From Streptomyces sp. GKU 895 (GTDB lineage Bacteria; Actinomycetota; Actinomycetes; Streptomycetales; Streptomycetaceae), in NCBI GenBank assembly GCA_002027195.1, contig MWJO01000045.1:1-58288 (forward strand): a stretch of DNA of 58,288 nt, written 5' to 3'. A model generated the notes under the pieces. That model ran no database searches, was not told the origin of the DNA, and worked only from the letters and a program-made list of their open reading frames with translations. Below, in pieces: positions 35,255 through 44,855 of the stretch; positions within the stretch are counted from its first letter, which is position 1, and each line of letters begins with the position of its first letter. A program made the translations under genes and the position numbers.

Positions 35255-36198
35255 GCTCGTTCCTCCGCGCGGGTCTGGAGTTTCAGGCCGATCATGGAGA
35301 GCGCCAGGATGATCACCGTGAGCACGGTGGAGATCGCGGCGCCGTAGCCGACCTGCGTCTTCTCGAAGAACGTGGTGAAGGAGAAGTAGGAGGGGACGTT
35401 CGTCGCCCCGCCCGGGCCGCCCTTCGTCAGGACGTACACCGCGCCGAACACCTTCAGCGCGGCGACCGTGCACCAGGTCAGCACGACGTAGATCTCCGGG
35501 CGGATCTGCGGCAGCGTGACGTGCCAGAAGCGCCGCCACCAGCCGGCCCCGTCCAGCTCGGCCGCCTCGTGCAACTGCGGGTCCACGCGCTGGAGTCCGG
35601 CCATGAAGACCACCAGCGGGAAGCCGATCTGCACCCACACCATCACGCCCATCACGCTGTAGAGCGCGATGTCGGGGTCGCCGAGCCAGTCCTGCTGCCA
35701 GGACCCGAGGCCGACGGCCTTGAGCAGCGCGTTCAGCGATCCGTTGTCGGGGGCGAGGATCCAGCTCCACACGATGCCCGCGACCGCGATCGGCAGCACC
35801 TGGGGGAGGTAGAAGCACGCACGCAGGACGGCCACGACCTTCGAGCCGAAGTGCTTGCCGATGTAGTCGAACAGGGCGGCGGCCAGGACCAGTCCGACCG
35901 CCGTCGGCACCGCCGCCATCGCGACGACCATGAACAGGCTGTGCCGGAACGACGCCCAGAAATCGGAGTCGTCCATCAGTTCGCGGTAGTTGGCGAGCCC
36001 GGTCCAGCTGGGGGAGCCCACGCCCTGCCAGTCGGTGAAGCCGACGTAGGTGTTCATCAGGAACGGGACGATGATCACGGTCAGGAAGGCGAGCACACCG
36101 GGGAGCAGGAACAGGGCGTAGGAGTCGCGGCGGCGGCGGGGGTGGCCGGCCTGTGCGGCCTTGCCGGTCACCCCCCGCTTCTCGACGGTCATCGTCAT
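35251..36198 (-). CDS. Sugar ABC transporter permease (first subunit)
   Basis: 315 residues, MalF/CUT1 type with six main membrane helices after a charged N-terminal tail (HPRRRRDSYALFLLPGVLAFL). EAA-type loop: QLHEAAELDGAGWWRRFWHV. Starts four bases inside the end of the binding-protein gene and overlaps the next permease gene, so the three are coupled. Pairs with the next gene as the transmembrane channel. Confidence 0.93.
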   Translation of the reverse strand: MTMTVEKRGVTGKAAQAGHPRRRRDSYALFLLPGVLAFLTVIIVPFLMNTYVGFTDWQGVGSPSWTGLANYRELMDDSDFWASFRHSLFMVVAMAAVPTAVGLVLAAALFDYIGKHFGSKVVAVLRACFYLPQVLPIAVAGIVWSWILAPDNGSLNALLKAVGLGSWQQDWLGDPDIALYSVMGVMVWVQIGFPLVVFMAGLQRVDPQLHEAAELDGAGWWRRFWHVTLPQIRPEIYVVLTWCTVAALKVFGAVYVLTKGGPGGATNVPSYFSFTTFFEKTQVGYGAAISTVLTVIILALSMIGLKLQTRAEERA

Positions 36199-37490
36199 TG
36201 CTTCGGCACGCCCTTGTCGTAGGCGTCCTGGAGGGCGTCCAGATAGGCGTCCGGCTTCTCGCTGTCGGTGATCAGCTTCTGGGTCTGGGAGACCAGGACG
36301 TCGTAGTAGCCGGGCACCGGCCAGTCCGGGTAGAACGCCAGGCCGTCACGCTGGGAGAGGGTGTTGAAGTTGTCGATGAGCTCCTTCGACTTCGGTTCGG
36401 TGATGGCGCTCGCGTCGGCCGCGACCGGGACACCGCCCTTGTTGCCGAGCAGGTTCTGGATCTTCTTCGACATGGTGATGTCGATGAAGTCGTAGGCGAG
36501 CTCCTTGTTCTTGGCGCCCTTGGGGACGACCCAGATGTTGCCGCCGGAGCCGGGGCTGAGGTTCGAGCCGGGCCACAGGAAGGTGTCCCAGCCGAACTTC
36601 ACCTCGTCGACGAACCGGCCGTACCACCAGCTGCCGGAGAAGAAGATCGGCGACTTGCCCTGGATGAAGGAGACGCCCGCGTCCTCGGCCTTGGTGCTGC
36701 TGGAGGTCTTGGCGATGTAGCCCTTCTTCACCCAGTCGGCGAAGGTGTCGGCGGCGTAGGTCCAGGCGGGGTCGTGGAAGTCGGTCTTGCCCTTGTAGAG
36801 CTGGTAGGAGTCGACCCAGGCGCGGTCGGCCTTCGACAGGGCGAGCTGGTAGAGGTACTGCTGGGCCGGGTACTCGGCGCCGGCGTTGGCCAGCGGGGTG
36901 ATCTTGTTCTGGACGAACTTGTCCATCGCGGCGGTCAGTTCGTCGAACGTCTTCGGCACGGCGATCCCGTACTTCTCGAAGAGGTCCTTGTTGTAGTAGA
37001 CCATCGTGTACTCGGCGTAGTTGGGCACCCCGTACCACTTGCCGGAGCCCATGATCCCGTTGGTGTCGTACACGCTGGTGGTGCGGACGCTCGCGCTGAG
37101 CTTCTTGTCCCAGCCGCGGCTCGTGGCCTCCTGGGTGAGGTCGGTGAGCAGCCCCTGCTTGGACAGCAGGCCGGCGGACGCGTTGCCCTTGAGGTACTCC
37201 ATGACGTCGGGCGCGTCGGAGGAGTTGAGGACCATCGGGGCGGTCTTCTGGATCTGCTCGAAGCCCTTCTCCTCGAACTCCACCTTCACGCCCGGGTGGG
37301 TGGCCTTGAACTCCTTGATCGCCTCGTTCCAGGCCTGCCCCATCGCACTGTTCGGGCCCTCGTAGTGCCAGAGCTTGAGTGTCTTGCCGTCTCCTGAGGA
37401 CCCGCTGTCGGAGTCCCCGCAGGAGGTCAGGAGCAGTGCCCCGGCGGCCAGTACCGCCGTCGCCACCGCACGCCTTCGTGCCGTCAACAT
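36195..37490 (-). CDS. Sugar ABC transporter substrate-binding lipoprotein
   Basis: 431 residues, family 1 extracellular solute-binding protein. Signal sequence with lipobox LLLTSCGDS (acylated Cys at about 24) followed by a Ser/Gly linker and the binding core (LKLWHYEGPNSAMGQAWNEA, FHDPAWTYAADTFADWVKKG, FFSGSWWYGRF). Many aromatic residues are typical for oligosaccharide binding. First gene of the operon binding protein - two permeases - alpha-xylosidase - lacI (- GH3). Start ATG 37490 chosen for the signal sequence; a codon 10 residues upstream is less likely. Two LacI-type operators lie 62-99 bp upstream. Confidence 0.93.
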   Translation of the reverse strand: MLTARRRAVATAVLAAGALLLTSCGDSDSGSSGDGKTLKLWHYEGPNSAMGQAWNEAIKEFKATHPGVKVEFEEKGFEQIQKTAPMVLNSSDAPDVMEYLKGNASAGLLSKQGLLTDLTQEATSRGWDKKLSASVRTTSVYDTNGIMGSGKWYGVPNYAEYTMVYYNKDLFEKYGIAVPKTFDELTAAMDKFVQNKITPLANAGAEYPAQQYLYQLALSKADRAWVDSYQLYKGKTDFHDPAWTYAADTFADWVKKGYIAKTSSSTKAEDAGVSFIQGKSPIFFSGSWWYGRFVDEVKFGWDTFLWPGSNLSPGSGGNIWVVPKGAKNKELAYDFIDITMSKKIQNLLGNKGGVPVAADASAITEPKSKELIDNFNTLSQRDGLAFYPDWPVPGYYDVLVSQTQKLITDSEKPDAYLDALQDAYDKGVPKQ

Positions 37491-37551
37491 CCCGTGCCTC
37501 CAGGGGAGTCGGAGCCGCATGGCTCTCCGGGTCGTTCTTGGGGCGTTCCCA

Positions 37552-37565
37552 TCGAACCGTTTCGA
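37552..37565. promoter_or_regulatory. LacI-type operator, first (TCGAACCGTTTCGA)
   Basis: Near-palindrome with the TCGAAnCGnTTCGA layout, in the 190-bp gap between the binding-protein gene and the divergent P450 gene. Nine bases before the second, perfect site. Confidence 0.6.
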
Positions 37566-37573
37566 CGGTTTAT

Positions 37574-37589
37574 GTCGAAGCGCTTCGAC
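37574..37589. promoter_or_regulatory. LacI-type operator, second (GTCGAAGCGCTTCGAC)
   Basis: Perfect 16-bp palindrome with central CG, the standard form of a LacI-family site. Paired with the site at 37552-37565, centre-to-centre distance about 23 bp (two helical turns), which suits cooperative or tandem binding. Presumed target of the LacI protein at 31159-32169. Confidence 0.75.
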
Positions 37590-37680
37590 GATGGAAGGTA
37601 GGCGTGGGCTGTGGACGAGTCAATGGATCGCGCGAGAATTGCCGGGACCGCGATCGCCGGGAGCGGGGGAAGGCTGGACG

Positions 37681-39051
37681 ATGACAACTGAGGTGCGCGA
37701 AGCGCCGATCGTGACCGCGAACCCCGTGCTGGGTTCGATGAACGACCTGCTCACCGACCCGCTCGGCACCTACGAACGGGCCCGCCGCGACCACGGCGAC
37801 GTGGTGCGCTTCCGGGCCGGACCGCCCGGGCTGCGGGCGGACATCTACGCCGTCTTCTCGGCGGAGGGCGCACAGCAGGTGCTGGCCGGGCAGGCCGCGA
37901 ACTTCCGCAAGGACAACGTTTTCTACGAGGAGTTGCGCAGGTCCATCGGCAACGGGCTGCTCACCAGCCAGGACGAGACGTATCTGCGGCAACGCAGGCT
38001 GGTGCAGCCGTTGTTCACGCGGAGACGGGTGGACGGGTATGCGGGGCAGGTCGCGACCGAGGGAGCGGCGCTGGCCCGGGAGTGGCGCGAGCGGGACGGG
38101 GGCGCCGTCGAACTCGTCGAGGAGATGCACCGGTTCGCGTTGCGGATGGTCGGGCGGATCCTGTTCGGGACGGACATGGAGAAGGCGTTCGACGTCGTCG
38201 AGCGCACGCTGCCGCCGCTCCAGGCGTACTCGCTCAAGCGGGGCCTCTCGCCGGTCAAGGTGCCGCGTACCTGGCCCACTCCGGCGAATCGTGGTGCGGC
38301 CCGGCTTCAAGGGGAGTTGTTCGCGCTGTGCGACGAGATCGTCGCCAGTCGGCGGGGTGGTGGTGCGGATGGCTCCGAGGATCTCGCCAGTCTGCTCGTG
38401 CACGCCCGGAACGCCGAGGACGGCGGTCTCGACGCCGGCGAACTCCGGGAGCAGGTGCTGATCTTTCTGGTGGCCGGGCATGAGACGACCGCCACGGCAC
38501 TGGCGTTCGCCCTGCACCTTCTCGCCCGGCATCCGGAGGAGCAGCGGCGGGTTCAGGAGGAGGTCGACGGGGTGCTGGGCGGCGGCGACCGGGTGCCGAC
38601 GGCCGCGGACATGGAGGCGCTGCCCCGGCTCACCAGGGTGGTCAGGGAGGCGATGCGGCTGTATCCGTCGGCGCCGGTGATCGGGCGGCGGGCGGTCGGG
38701 GACGCGTCGATCGACGGCGTGCGGATTCCTGCCGGGGCCGATGTGATCGTCGTTCCGTGGGTGACTCATCGGCATCCTGCGTACTGGGCCGAGCCGGGGC
38801 GGTTCGATCCGGACCGGTTCCTGCCGGAGGCGGAGGCTGAGCGGCCTCGGTATGCGTGGTTTCCCTTCGGGGGCGGGCCGCGGGCCTGTATCGGGCAGCA
38901 CCTGTCGATGCTGGAGTCGGTGTTGGGGCTGGCGGTGTTGCTGCGTGACTTCTCGTTCGAGGTGGTGGGGGAGGGGGAGGTGCCGGTGGGGGCGGAGGTG
39001 ACCTTGAGGGCCAGAGGGGCGGCGAGGGTGCGGATCAGTTCGCGGGGGTGA
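37681..39051 (+). CDS. Cytochrome P450
   Basis: 456 residues from the ATG at 37681. P450 features: I-helix AGHETTATAL (about 263-272), the ExxR motif in VREAMRLYPSAP (about 322) and the heme loop FPFGGGPRACIGQHL with the cysteine ligand at about 402. The sequence has the look of the CYP102/CYP4-like long-chain hydroxylases rather than typical macrolide P450s, but substrate cannot be told. No redox partner is encoded nearby. Divergent from the ABC operon across the LacI operators, which may also affect this gene. Confidence 0.93.
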   Translation: MTTEVREAPIVTANPVLGSMNDLLTDPLGTYERARRDHGDVVRFRAGPPGLRADIYAVFSAEGAQQVLAGQAANFRKDNVFYEELRRSIGNGLLTSQDETYLRQRRLVQPLFTRRRVDGYAGQVATEGAALAREWRERDGGAVELVEEMHRFALRMVGRILFGTDMEKAFDVVERTLPPLQAYSLKRGLSPVKVPRTWPTPANRGAARLQGELFALCDEIVASRRGGGADGSEDLASLLVHARNAEDGGLDAGELREQVLIFLVAGHETTATALAFALHLLARHPEEQRRVQEEVDGVLGGGDRVPTAADMEALPRLTRVVREAMRLYPSAPVIGRRAVGDASIDGVRIPAGADVIVVPWVTHRHPAYWAEPGRFDPDRFLPEAEAERPRYAWFPFGGGPRACIGQHLSMLESVLGLAVLLRDFSFEVVGEGEVPVGAEVTLRARGAARVRISSRG

Positions 39052-39136
39052 AGGGCGGTGTGCGTCTGCGGGTGCGTCGTGGCTGGTCGCGCCCACGCGG
39101 CGGAGCCGCATGTTGATCCAGCCCCGCGCCCCTTTA
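39052..39136. repeat. Dispersed Streptomyces intergenic repeat (…GCGGCGGAGCCGCAT…)
   Basis: Contains CTGCGGGTGCGTCGTGGCTG, CACGCGGCGGAGCCGCATGT and CAGCCCCGCGCCCCTTTACG, a familiar intergenic repeat of Streptomyces chromosomes with a GCGGCGGAGCCGC hairpin. It separates the convergent P450 and MFS genes. Confidence 0.6.
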
Positions 39137-40391
39137 CGGCGTTGCTGTGAGCGCGATCATCAAGGCGAGGGCCGCTGCTGTTGTCGGCACGCCGTAGCCC
39201 GCTGCCGGTGACAGGTGCTCGGCCGTCCAGCCGCCCAGCGCGCTGCCCGCTGCTATGCCGCCCAGCAGGCCCGTCACCGCGAGCGTCATGCCTTCGTTGA
39301 GGCGGCCTTCGGGGGTGCGTTCCTGGACCAGCGTCATCGTGGTGACCATCGTCGGAGCCGTCGCCATGCCGGCGATCAGCAGGGCGCCCGCGAGGAGGAG
39401 CAGGGAGCCCGTCGTGGCCGCCGCCAGCAGGGGCAGCGTCAGGAGGGCCGTCATCGCGGCCAGGCACCACGGGTATCGGGTCCCGGGGCGGCCGCGCAGT
39501 TTCAGCGCGCCGTACACCAGGCCCGCCGCGCACGAACCCGCCGCCTGAAGGCCGAGGACGAGCCCCGCCGCCGAGGCGTGGCCCCGTGCGTCCGCGAACG
39601 CGATCGTGACGACCTCCATGGAGCCGAACACCGCGCCCAGGGACAGACAGGCGAGCAGCAGCGGGGGCATGCCCGGGGCCCGCAGCGGTGCCTTCGGGTG
39701 GCGTTGCCTCTGGACCGGGGGTTCCGTCGAGCGCTGGGCCGTGAACAGGAGCATCCCCGTCACCAGCAGTACGGCCGCGACCAGCGTGCCCGCCTCCGGG
39801 AAGAGCGTTCCGCACAGCAGGGCCGCGAGCACCGGGCCCAGCATGAAGCAGAGTTCGTCGGCGGCCTGCTCGAAGGAGTTCGCGGTGTGCAGGGACGTGT
39901 CGTCGCCCTTGAGGAGGTGGGCCCAGCGGGCCCGGGACATGCCGCCGATGTTGGGGGTCGTGGCGGTGGCGGCGTACGCGGCGAACAGGGTCCAGGCCGG
40001 GGCGTCGTGGCGTACGCAGAGCAGGAGGGCGAGTGAGCCGAGGGCGGCGAGCAGGGTGGCGGGCAGGGCGATGCGGGCCTGGCCGTGGCGGTCGATGAGG
40101 CGGGCGGTGAAAGGGGCCAGTACGGCCGTCGCCGCGAGGCCCGTCGCGGTGACGCGCCGGCGAGGGCGTACGACCCCCGCGATCCGGCGATCATCACGAC
40201 CGCGCTCACGCTGAACATGCCCATGGGGAGCCGGGCCAGCAGGTTGCCGGCGGTGAAGGCGCGGGTGCCGGGGTGGGGTGAAGAGGCGGCGGTAGGGGCC
40301 GGGTGCGCGGGGCGGGCGGGGGGGTGAAGTCGGCGATGACCAGAGTGTCGCCGGTGGTGGTGAACAGGGGGCGATGGGTCGGCTGCGGCAT
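39134..40391 (-). pseudogene. MFS transporter, broken by several frameshifts near its N-terminus
   Basis: A 12-helix major facilitator protein of about 418 residues if corrected. The body from helix 2 onward reads well (VTATGLAATAVLAPFTARLIDRHGQARIALP to the end). The first 80 codons need three different frames: the N-terminus MPQPTHRPLFTTTGDTLVI, then GPYRRLFT, then HPGTRAFTAGNLLARLPMGM, then back. This implies extra bases at the G7 run 40318-40324 and near 40270-40279 and a missing base near 40152; the corrected length is a multiple of three. Divergent from a LysR gene with a LysR box between, so it was a regulated exporter or importer. Whether this is decay or sequencing error is not decidable here. 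Confidence 0.78.
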
Positions 40392-40443
40392 GGGTCCACC
40401 GTCGCCGGTGGGTGATCTCGCGGTCCAACACCTTCCGCGCGGT

Positions 40444-40468
40444 GATTGACGCATCCCTGTTGTCAATC
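40444..40468. promoter_or_regulatory. Probable LysR box GATTGAC-N11-GTCAATC
   Basis: Perfect dyad: GATTGAC (40444-40450) and GTCAATC (40462-40468) separated by 11 bases, 25 bp before the LysR start and 50 bp before the MFS start. This is the expected site for the adjacent regulator. Confidence 0.7.
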
Positions 40469-40493
40469 GCCGTGGGCGTTGTAGGTTCGCCGG

Positions 40494-41465
40494 ATGCCTG
40501 GACCCACCCATCTCGACCCGCGCCTGCTGCGCGCCTTCCTCGCCGTCGTCGAGGAACTGCACTTCACCCGCGCCGCGGCCCGGCTGTACGTCGCTCAGCA
40601 GGCACTCAGCCGTGATGTGCGGCGGCTGGAGCGGGAGTTGGGCGCCGAGCTCTTCGTGCGGACCACCCGGCAGGTCACGCTGACCGGCGACGGGGAGCGG
40701 CTGGTGCCGCACGCGCGCCGGGTGCTCACGGCGCAGGACGAGCTGATCGCCGCCTTCGGGCAGGCCCGGCCGCTGCTCGTGGACGTCAACTCGCCGGGGC
40801 TCGGCACCGGGGCCCGGGTGTTGCAGCGGGCCCGGGAACTCGCGCCCGAGCAGGAGCTGATGGCCCGCTACGAGAGCGGTCTGACAGGCGCGGCGGCCGA
40901 CATGCTCGCCGGTCGCCTCGACGCTTCGTTCGGGCGGTTCGCCGGCCTGGACCCGGCGCTGCGCTCGGGTCTCGGCCATCAGCTCGTCCGCCTGGAACCC
41001 ATGGCCGTCGTACTGCCCGAGGACCACCGGCTGGCGGCGCTGGACGCGGTGCCGCTGGCCGAGCTGGCCGGCGAGGAGGTGTACGCCGGTGCCGGGAATC
41101 CCCGTACGCCCGAGTGGACCGACCTCGCCCGGCGCCTGTTCGAGGGGCGCGGGATCGAGGTGGCGTCACCCGCGCCGATGGCGGTCGGTCACGAGGAGTT
41201 CCAGAGGATCATGGCCAAGACGCGGAACCCGATTCTCGCCGTGGTGGACTTTCCGGCCATGCCGTCGACCGTGTTGCGCCCGTTGATCGATCCCGTGCCG
41301 CTGTCGCCGGTGTCCCTGGTGTGGCGAAAGGGGCTGGTGCACCCCGGTTTCGACGCTCTTCGACGGGCGGCGGCCGAGCTGGCGGCGGCGGAGGGGTGGC
41401 TGAACCAGCCCGCGGGGGGATGGTTTCCGGCCATCGACAAGGCGGTCGAAAGTGTCCACAAGTGA
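40494..41465 (+). CDS. LysR-family transcriptional regulator
   Basis: 323 residues. N-terminal winged helix (LRAFLAVVEELHFTRAAARLYVAQQALSRDVRRLE in outline) and the effector-binding domain with RDASFGRFAGLD-like (RLDASFGRFAGLD) and VVLPEDHRLAALDAVPLAEL. Divergent from the broken MFS gene and preceded by a strong LysR box, so it should regulate that transporter. ATG at 40494. No operon partner on its own strand; the next gene starts 150 bp downstream. Confidence 0.9.
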   Translation: MPGPTHLDPRLLRAFLAVVEELHFTRAAARLYVAQQALSRDVRRLERELGAELFVRTTRQVTLTGDGERLVPHARRVLTAQDELIAAFGQARPLLVDVNSPGLGTGARVLQRARELAPEQELMARYESGLTGAAADMLAGRLDASFGRFAGLDPALRSGLGHQLVRLEPMAVVLPEDHRLAALDAVPLAELAGEEVYAGAGNPRTPEWTDLARRLFEGRGIEVASPAPMAVGHEEFQRIMAKTRNPILAVVDFPAMPSTVLRPLIDPVPLSPVSLVWRKGLVHPGFDALRRAAAELAAAEGWLNQPAGGWFPAIDKAVESVHK

Positions 41466-41616
41466 CACACGGCAAACACGCTTCCCTCGTGTGCGCTACA
41501 TTCGTGCCCTGAGCACCATGTGATAAAGGGGGCGCTCGGACCGGGTGGGGGCCTGGTTCGGTCGACGGGTGCCCGGAGTCGTATGCGCACCCAGAACCGT
41601 CCCGTGGGGGGATTGC

Positions 41617-42664
41617 GTGCGCGAAAACAAATGGCGGGAAGACGCCCAACCGGAATGGCCCGATGCGGCATCCGGGGCCCGGGACTTCCCAGCGACGGGG
41701 AGCGGTACCCAGGCGTTCCCGGAGACGAGAGGAACCGAAGTCCTCGCGTCCGCGGACCGGACCGAGGCGCTGCCGAAGATCCCGTCCCCGCCCGCAGGCC
41801 GGCCGCCCGCCGGTGCGCTCTCCGAACCGCCCGTAGGCCGCTCGCCCGCCGGCGCGCTCTCCGAGCCGCTCGCCGGACCGTCCGCCGGGCCGGGAGCGGC
41901 CGCCCCCGCCCTTCCGTGACCCCTGGGACCCGAGCGGTGCCGTCGGCGAGGCCGGTGGCAACACCCACGACCCGCACGAGGTGACCGTCCAGCTGGACGC
42001 CGTCGCCCTGCGGGCCGACCACCGTCTCGTCGGCCAGGCCGGCGGAGCCGCGGGCGGTGACGCCGACGGCTCCGACGGGCCCGTGTTCGTCGACGAGTCG
42101 GGCCGGCGCGGCCGCAGATTCCGTCGCATCGGCATCGTCGTCGGCATCGCCTGCGCGATCTACGCCGTGGTCATCGTCGCCACCATGCTCTCCGGCAACT
42201 CCAACGCGCCCTGGCTGCCCGTGCCGGGCCAGGAGGGCAAGGAGGCCGGACAGGTGGAGTCCTCGCCGCTGCCCGCCGACTCCGCCGCGCCCACCGACGC
42301 CACCGGCGTCACGCCCGGCGCCTCACCGGTCCTCGGCGACGGCACGACCCCGTCGCCGGGCGCCGCCGTCACCGCTCCCGGCGCCTCCGCGACCGCCACC
42401 ACGCCGGGCGCGTCCGCCGACCCGAAGCCGACGCCGTCCAAGACCGCCACCAGCCCGGTCACCAAGCCCTCCGTCTCGGCGAAGCCCACCGGCGAGCCCA
42501 CCACCAGCTCGCCCGACCCGTCGGTCACCCCGCCGACCACCCCGCCCGGTCCGTCCGACTCCCCGGCCGGCGGCGGCGCCGGCACCGGCACGGACAACCT
42601 CGCCGACGGCGCGGACAGCGCGCCCGGCCTCTCCACCGCACCATCCCTGGAGAACACCCTCTGA
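41617..42664 (+). CDS. Single-pass Ser/Thr/Pro-rich membrane protein preceding matB (frameshifted)
   Basis: About 348 residues after correction. The GTG at 41617 follows a G-rich ribosome site; the first frame (ENKWREDAQPEWPDAA, then PAGALSEP repeats) ends early at 41919. One extra C in the C5 run 41903-41907 explains this: without it the frame continues PPFRDPWDPSGAVGEAGG, then EVTVQLDAVALRADHRL. One membrane helix (GIVVGIACAIYAVVIVATML, about residue 180) is preceded by RRGRRFRR, so the N-terminal half is cytoplasmic and the long Ala/Pro/Ser/Thr tail lies outside. It overlaps the matB ATG by one base, so it is coupled to exopolysaccharide synthesis. Function unknown. Confidence 0.72.
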
Positions 42665-44855
42665 TGGCCTCCCGCTCAAGCCGTCCCGGGCCCGCGACCG
42701 GAGCCCGTGACGGCTCCCGTCGCCGTCTGCCCCTGCGCCTGCTGCTGCCGCTGCTCGTCCTCGTCGCGATGACGGCGATGCTGATGCTGCGCGGCTACGT
42801 CCACAGCGAGATCCTGGCCGACTACCGGGTGGCGCCCGCCACGGCCAACGACAAGGTGCCGCAGGACATCCTCAAGGGCGGCCCGGTCATCGACACCCGC
42901 AGCGGCCGCAGCACCACCATGACCGTGCCGGACGACAGCGTCGTGCTCACCTTCGACGACGGCCCGGACCCGACCTGGACCCCGAAGGTCCTGGACACCC
43001 TGAAGAAGAACGACGCCCACGCCGTCTTCTTCATCACCGGCACCATGGCCTCCCGCTACCCCGACCTCGTCCGGCGCATGGTCGACGAGGGCCACGAGAT
43101 CGGCCTGCACACCTTCAACCACCCCGACCTGTCCTACCAGTCGAAGAAGCGCATCGACTGGGAGCTGTCCCAGAACCAGCTCGCGCTCGCGGGCTCGGTG
43201 GGCATCCGCAGCTCGCTGTTCCGGCCGCCGTACTCCTCCAAGGCCGCGAACATGGACAACAACTCCTGGCCGGTCACCCAGTACATCGGCAGCCGCGGCT
43301 ACATCACGATCGTCAACGACACCGACAGCGAGGACTGGCGCAAGCCGGGCGTGCAGCAGATCGTCCGCAACTCCACGCCCAGGCCCGGCCACGGCGCGGT
43401 CGTCCTGATGCACGACTCCGGCGGCGACCGCCACCAGACCGTCCAGGCACTGGACCAGCTCCTTCCCCAGCTCAAGGAGAAGGGCTACAAGTTCCAGAAC
43501 CTCACCGAGGCCCTCGACGCGCCGAGCGCCCACACCCCGGTCACCGGTCTGGAACTGTGGAAGGGCAAGGCCTGGGTCCTCCTGGTCGACGCCTCCGACC
43601 ACATCACGTCCGTCCTCGTCGTCTGCCTCGCGGTCATCGGCTTCCTCGTCTTCGCCCGCTTCGGGCTGATGCTGCTGCTCTCCGGCATCCACGCCCGCCG
43701 CACCCGCCGCCGGGACTTCCGCTGGGGCCCGCTGCCGGTCACCGAACCGGTGTCGGTGCTGGTGCCCGCGTACAACGAGGCCAAGTGCATCGAGAACACC
43801 GTGCGTTCCCTGATGCGCAGCGAGCATCCCATCGAGGTCATCGTCATCGACGACGGCTCCAGCGACGGCACCGCCCGCCTGGTGGAAGGCCTCGGGCTGC
43901 CGGGCGTACGGGTGATCAGACAGCTCAACGCGGGCAAGCCCGCCGCCCTCAACCGCGGCCTGGCCAACGCCCGTTTCGACCTGATCGTGATGATGGACGG
44001 CGACACCGTCTTCGAACCGGCCACCGTCCGCGAACTCGTCCAGCCGTTCGCCGACCCGCGCGTCGGCGCCGTCGCCGGCAACGCCAAGGTCGGCAACAAG
44101 GACACCCTCATCGGCGCCTGGCAGCACATCGAGTACGTGATGGGCTTCAACCTCGACCGCCGGATGTACGACGTCCTGCAGTGCATGCCGACCATCCCCG
44201 GCGCCGTCGGCGCGTTCCGCCGCTCCGCCCTGGAGCGGGTCGGCGGGATGAGCGACGACACCCTCGCCGAGGACACCGACATCACCATGGCGATGCACCG
44301 GGACGGCTGGCGGGTCGTCTACGCCGAGAAGGCCCGCGCCTGGACCGAGGCGCCGGAGTCCGTCCAGCAGCTGTGGTCCCAGCGCTACCGGTGGTCGTAC
44401 GGCACCATGCAGGCGATCTGGAAGCACCGCAGGGCGCTGGTGGAACGCGGTCCCTCGGGTCGCTTCGGCCGCGTCGGGCTGCCGCTCGTCTCCCTCTTCA
44501 TGGTCGTCGCGCCGCTGCTGGCGCCGCTGATCGACGTGTTCCTCGTCTACGGCCTGGTCTTCGGGCCCACCGACAAGACGATCCTCGCCTGGTTCGGCGT
44601 CCTCGCCATCCAACTGGTGTGCGCCGGCTACGCGTTCATCCTGGACCGGGAACGCCTCACCCCGCTGATCTCGCTGCCGCTCCAGCAGATCCTCTACCGC
44701 CAGCTCATGTACGTCGTGCTGCTCCAGTCCTGGATCACGGCGCTCACCGGCGGCCGGCTGCGCTGGCAGAAGCTGCGCCGCAAGGGCGGTGTCTCCGCCC
44801 CGCCGAGCGCGCCCGCCGGACGCGGCCCGTGGCAGGCGGGAGGCCCGTCCGATGA
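42664..44855 (+). CDS. matB: Bifunctional polysaccharide deacetylase / family 2 glycosyltransferase (MatB-like)
   Basis: About 730 residues. After one N-terminal membrane helix comes an extracytoplasmic NodB deacetylase: TFDDGPD (about 96-102), the zinc motif HTFNHPD (about 149) and RPPYSS (about 188), then LMHDSGG. A membrane helix leads to a GT2 domain: VSVLVPAYNEAK (about 365), IDDGSSDG, MMDGDT, EDTD and QRYRW (about 572), then three or four membrane helices. The layout matches MatB (SCO2962), which with MatA makes poly-beta-1,6-GlcNAc that glues hyphae into pellets. As written the frame misses its stop and continues to 45522 inside the next gene; one missing base between about 44775 and 44850 would restore a TGA at 44853-44855 overlapping the matA start. 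Confidence 0.88.
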
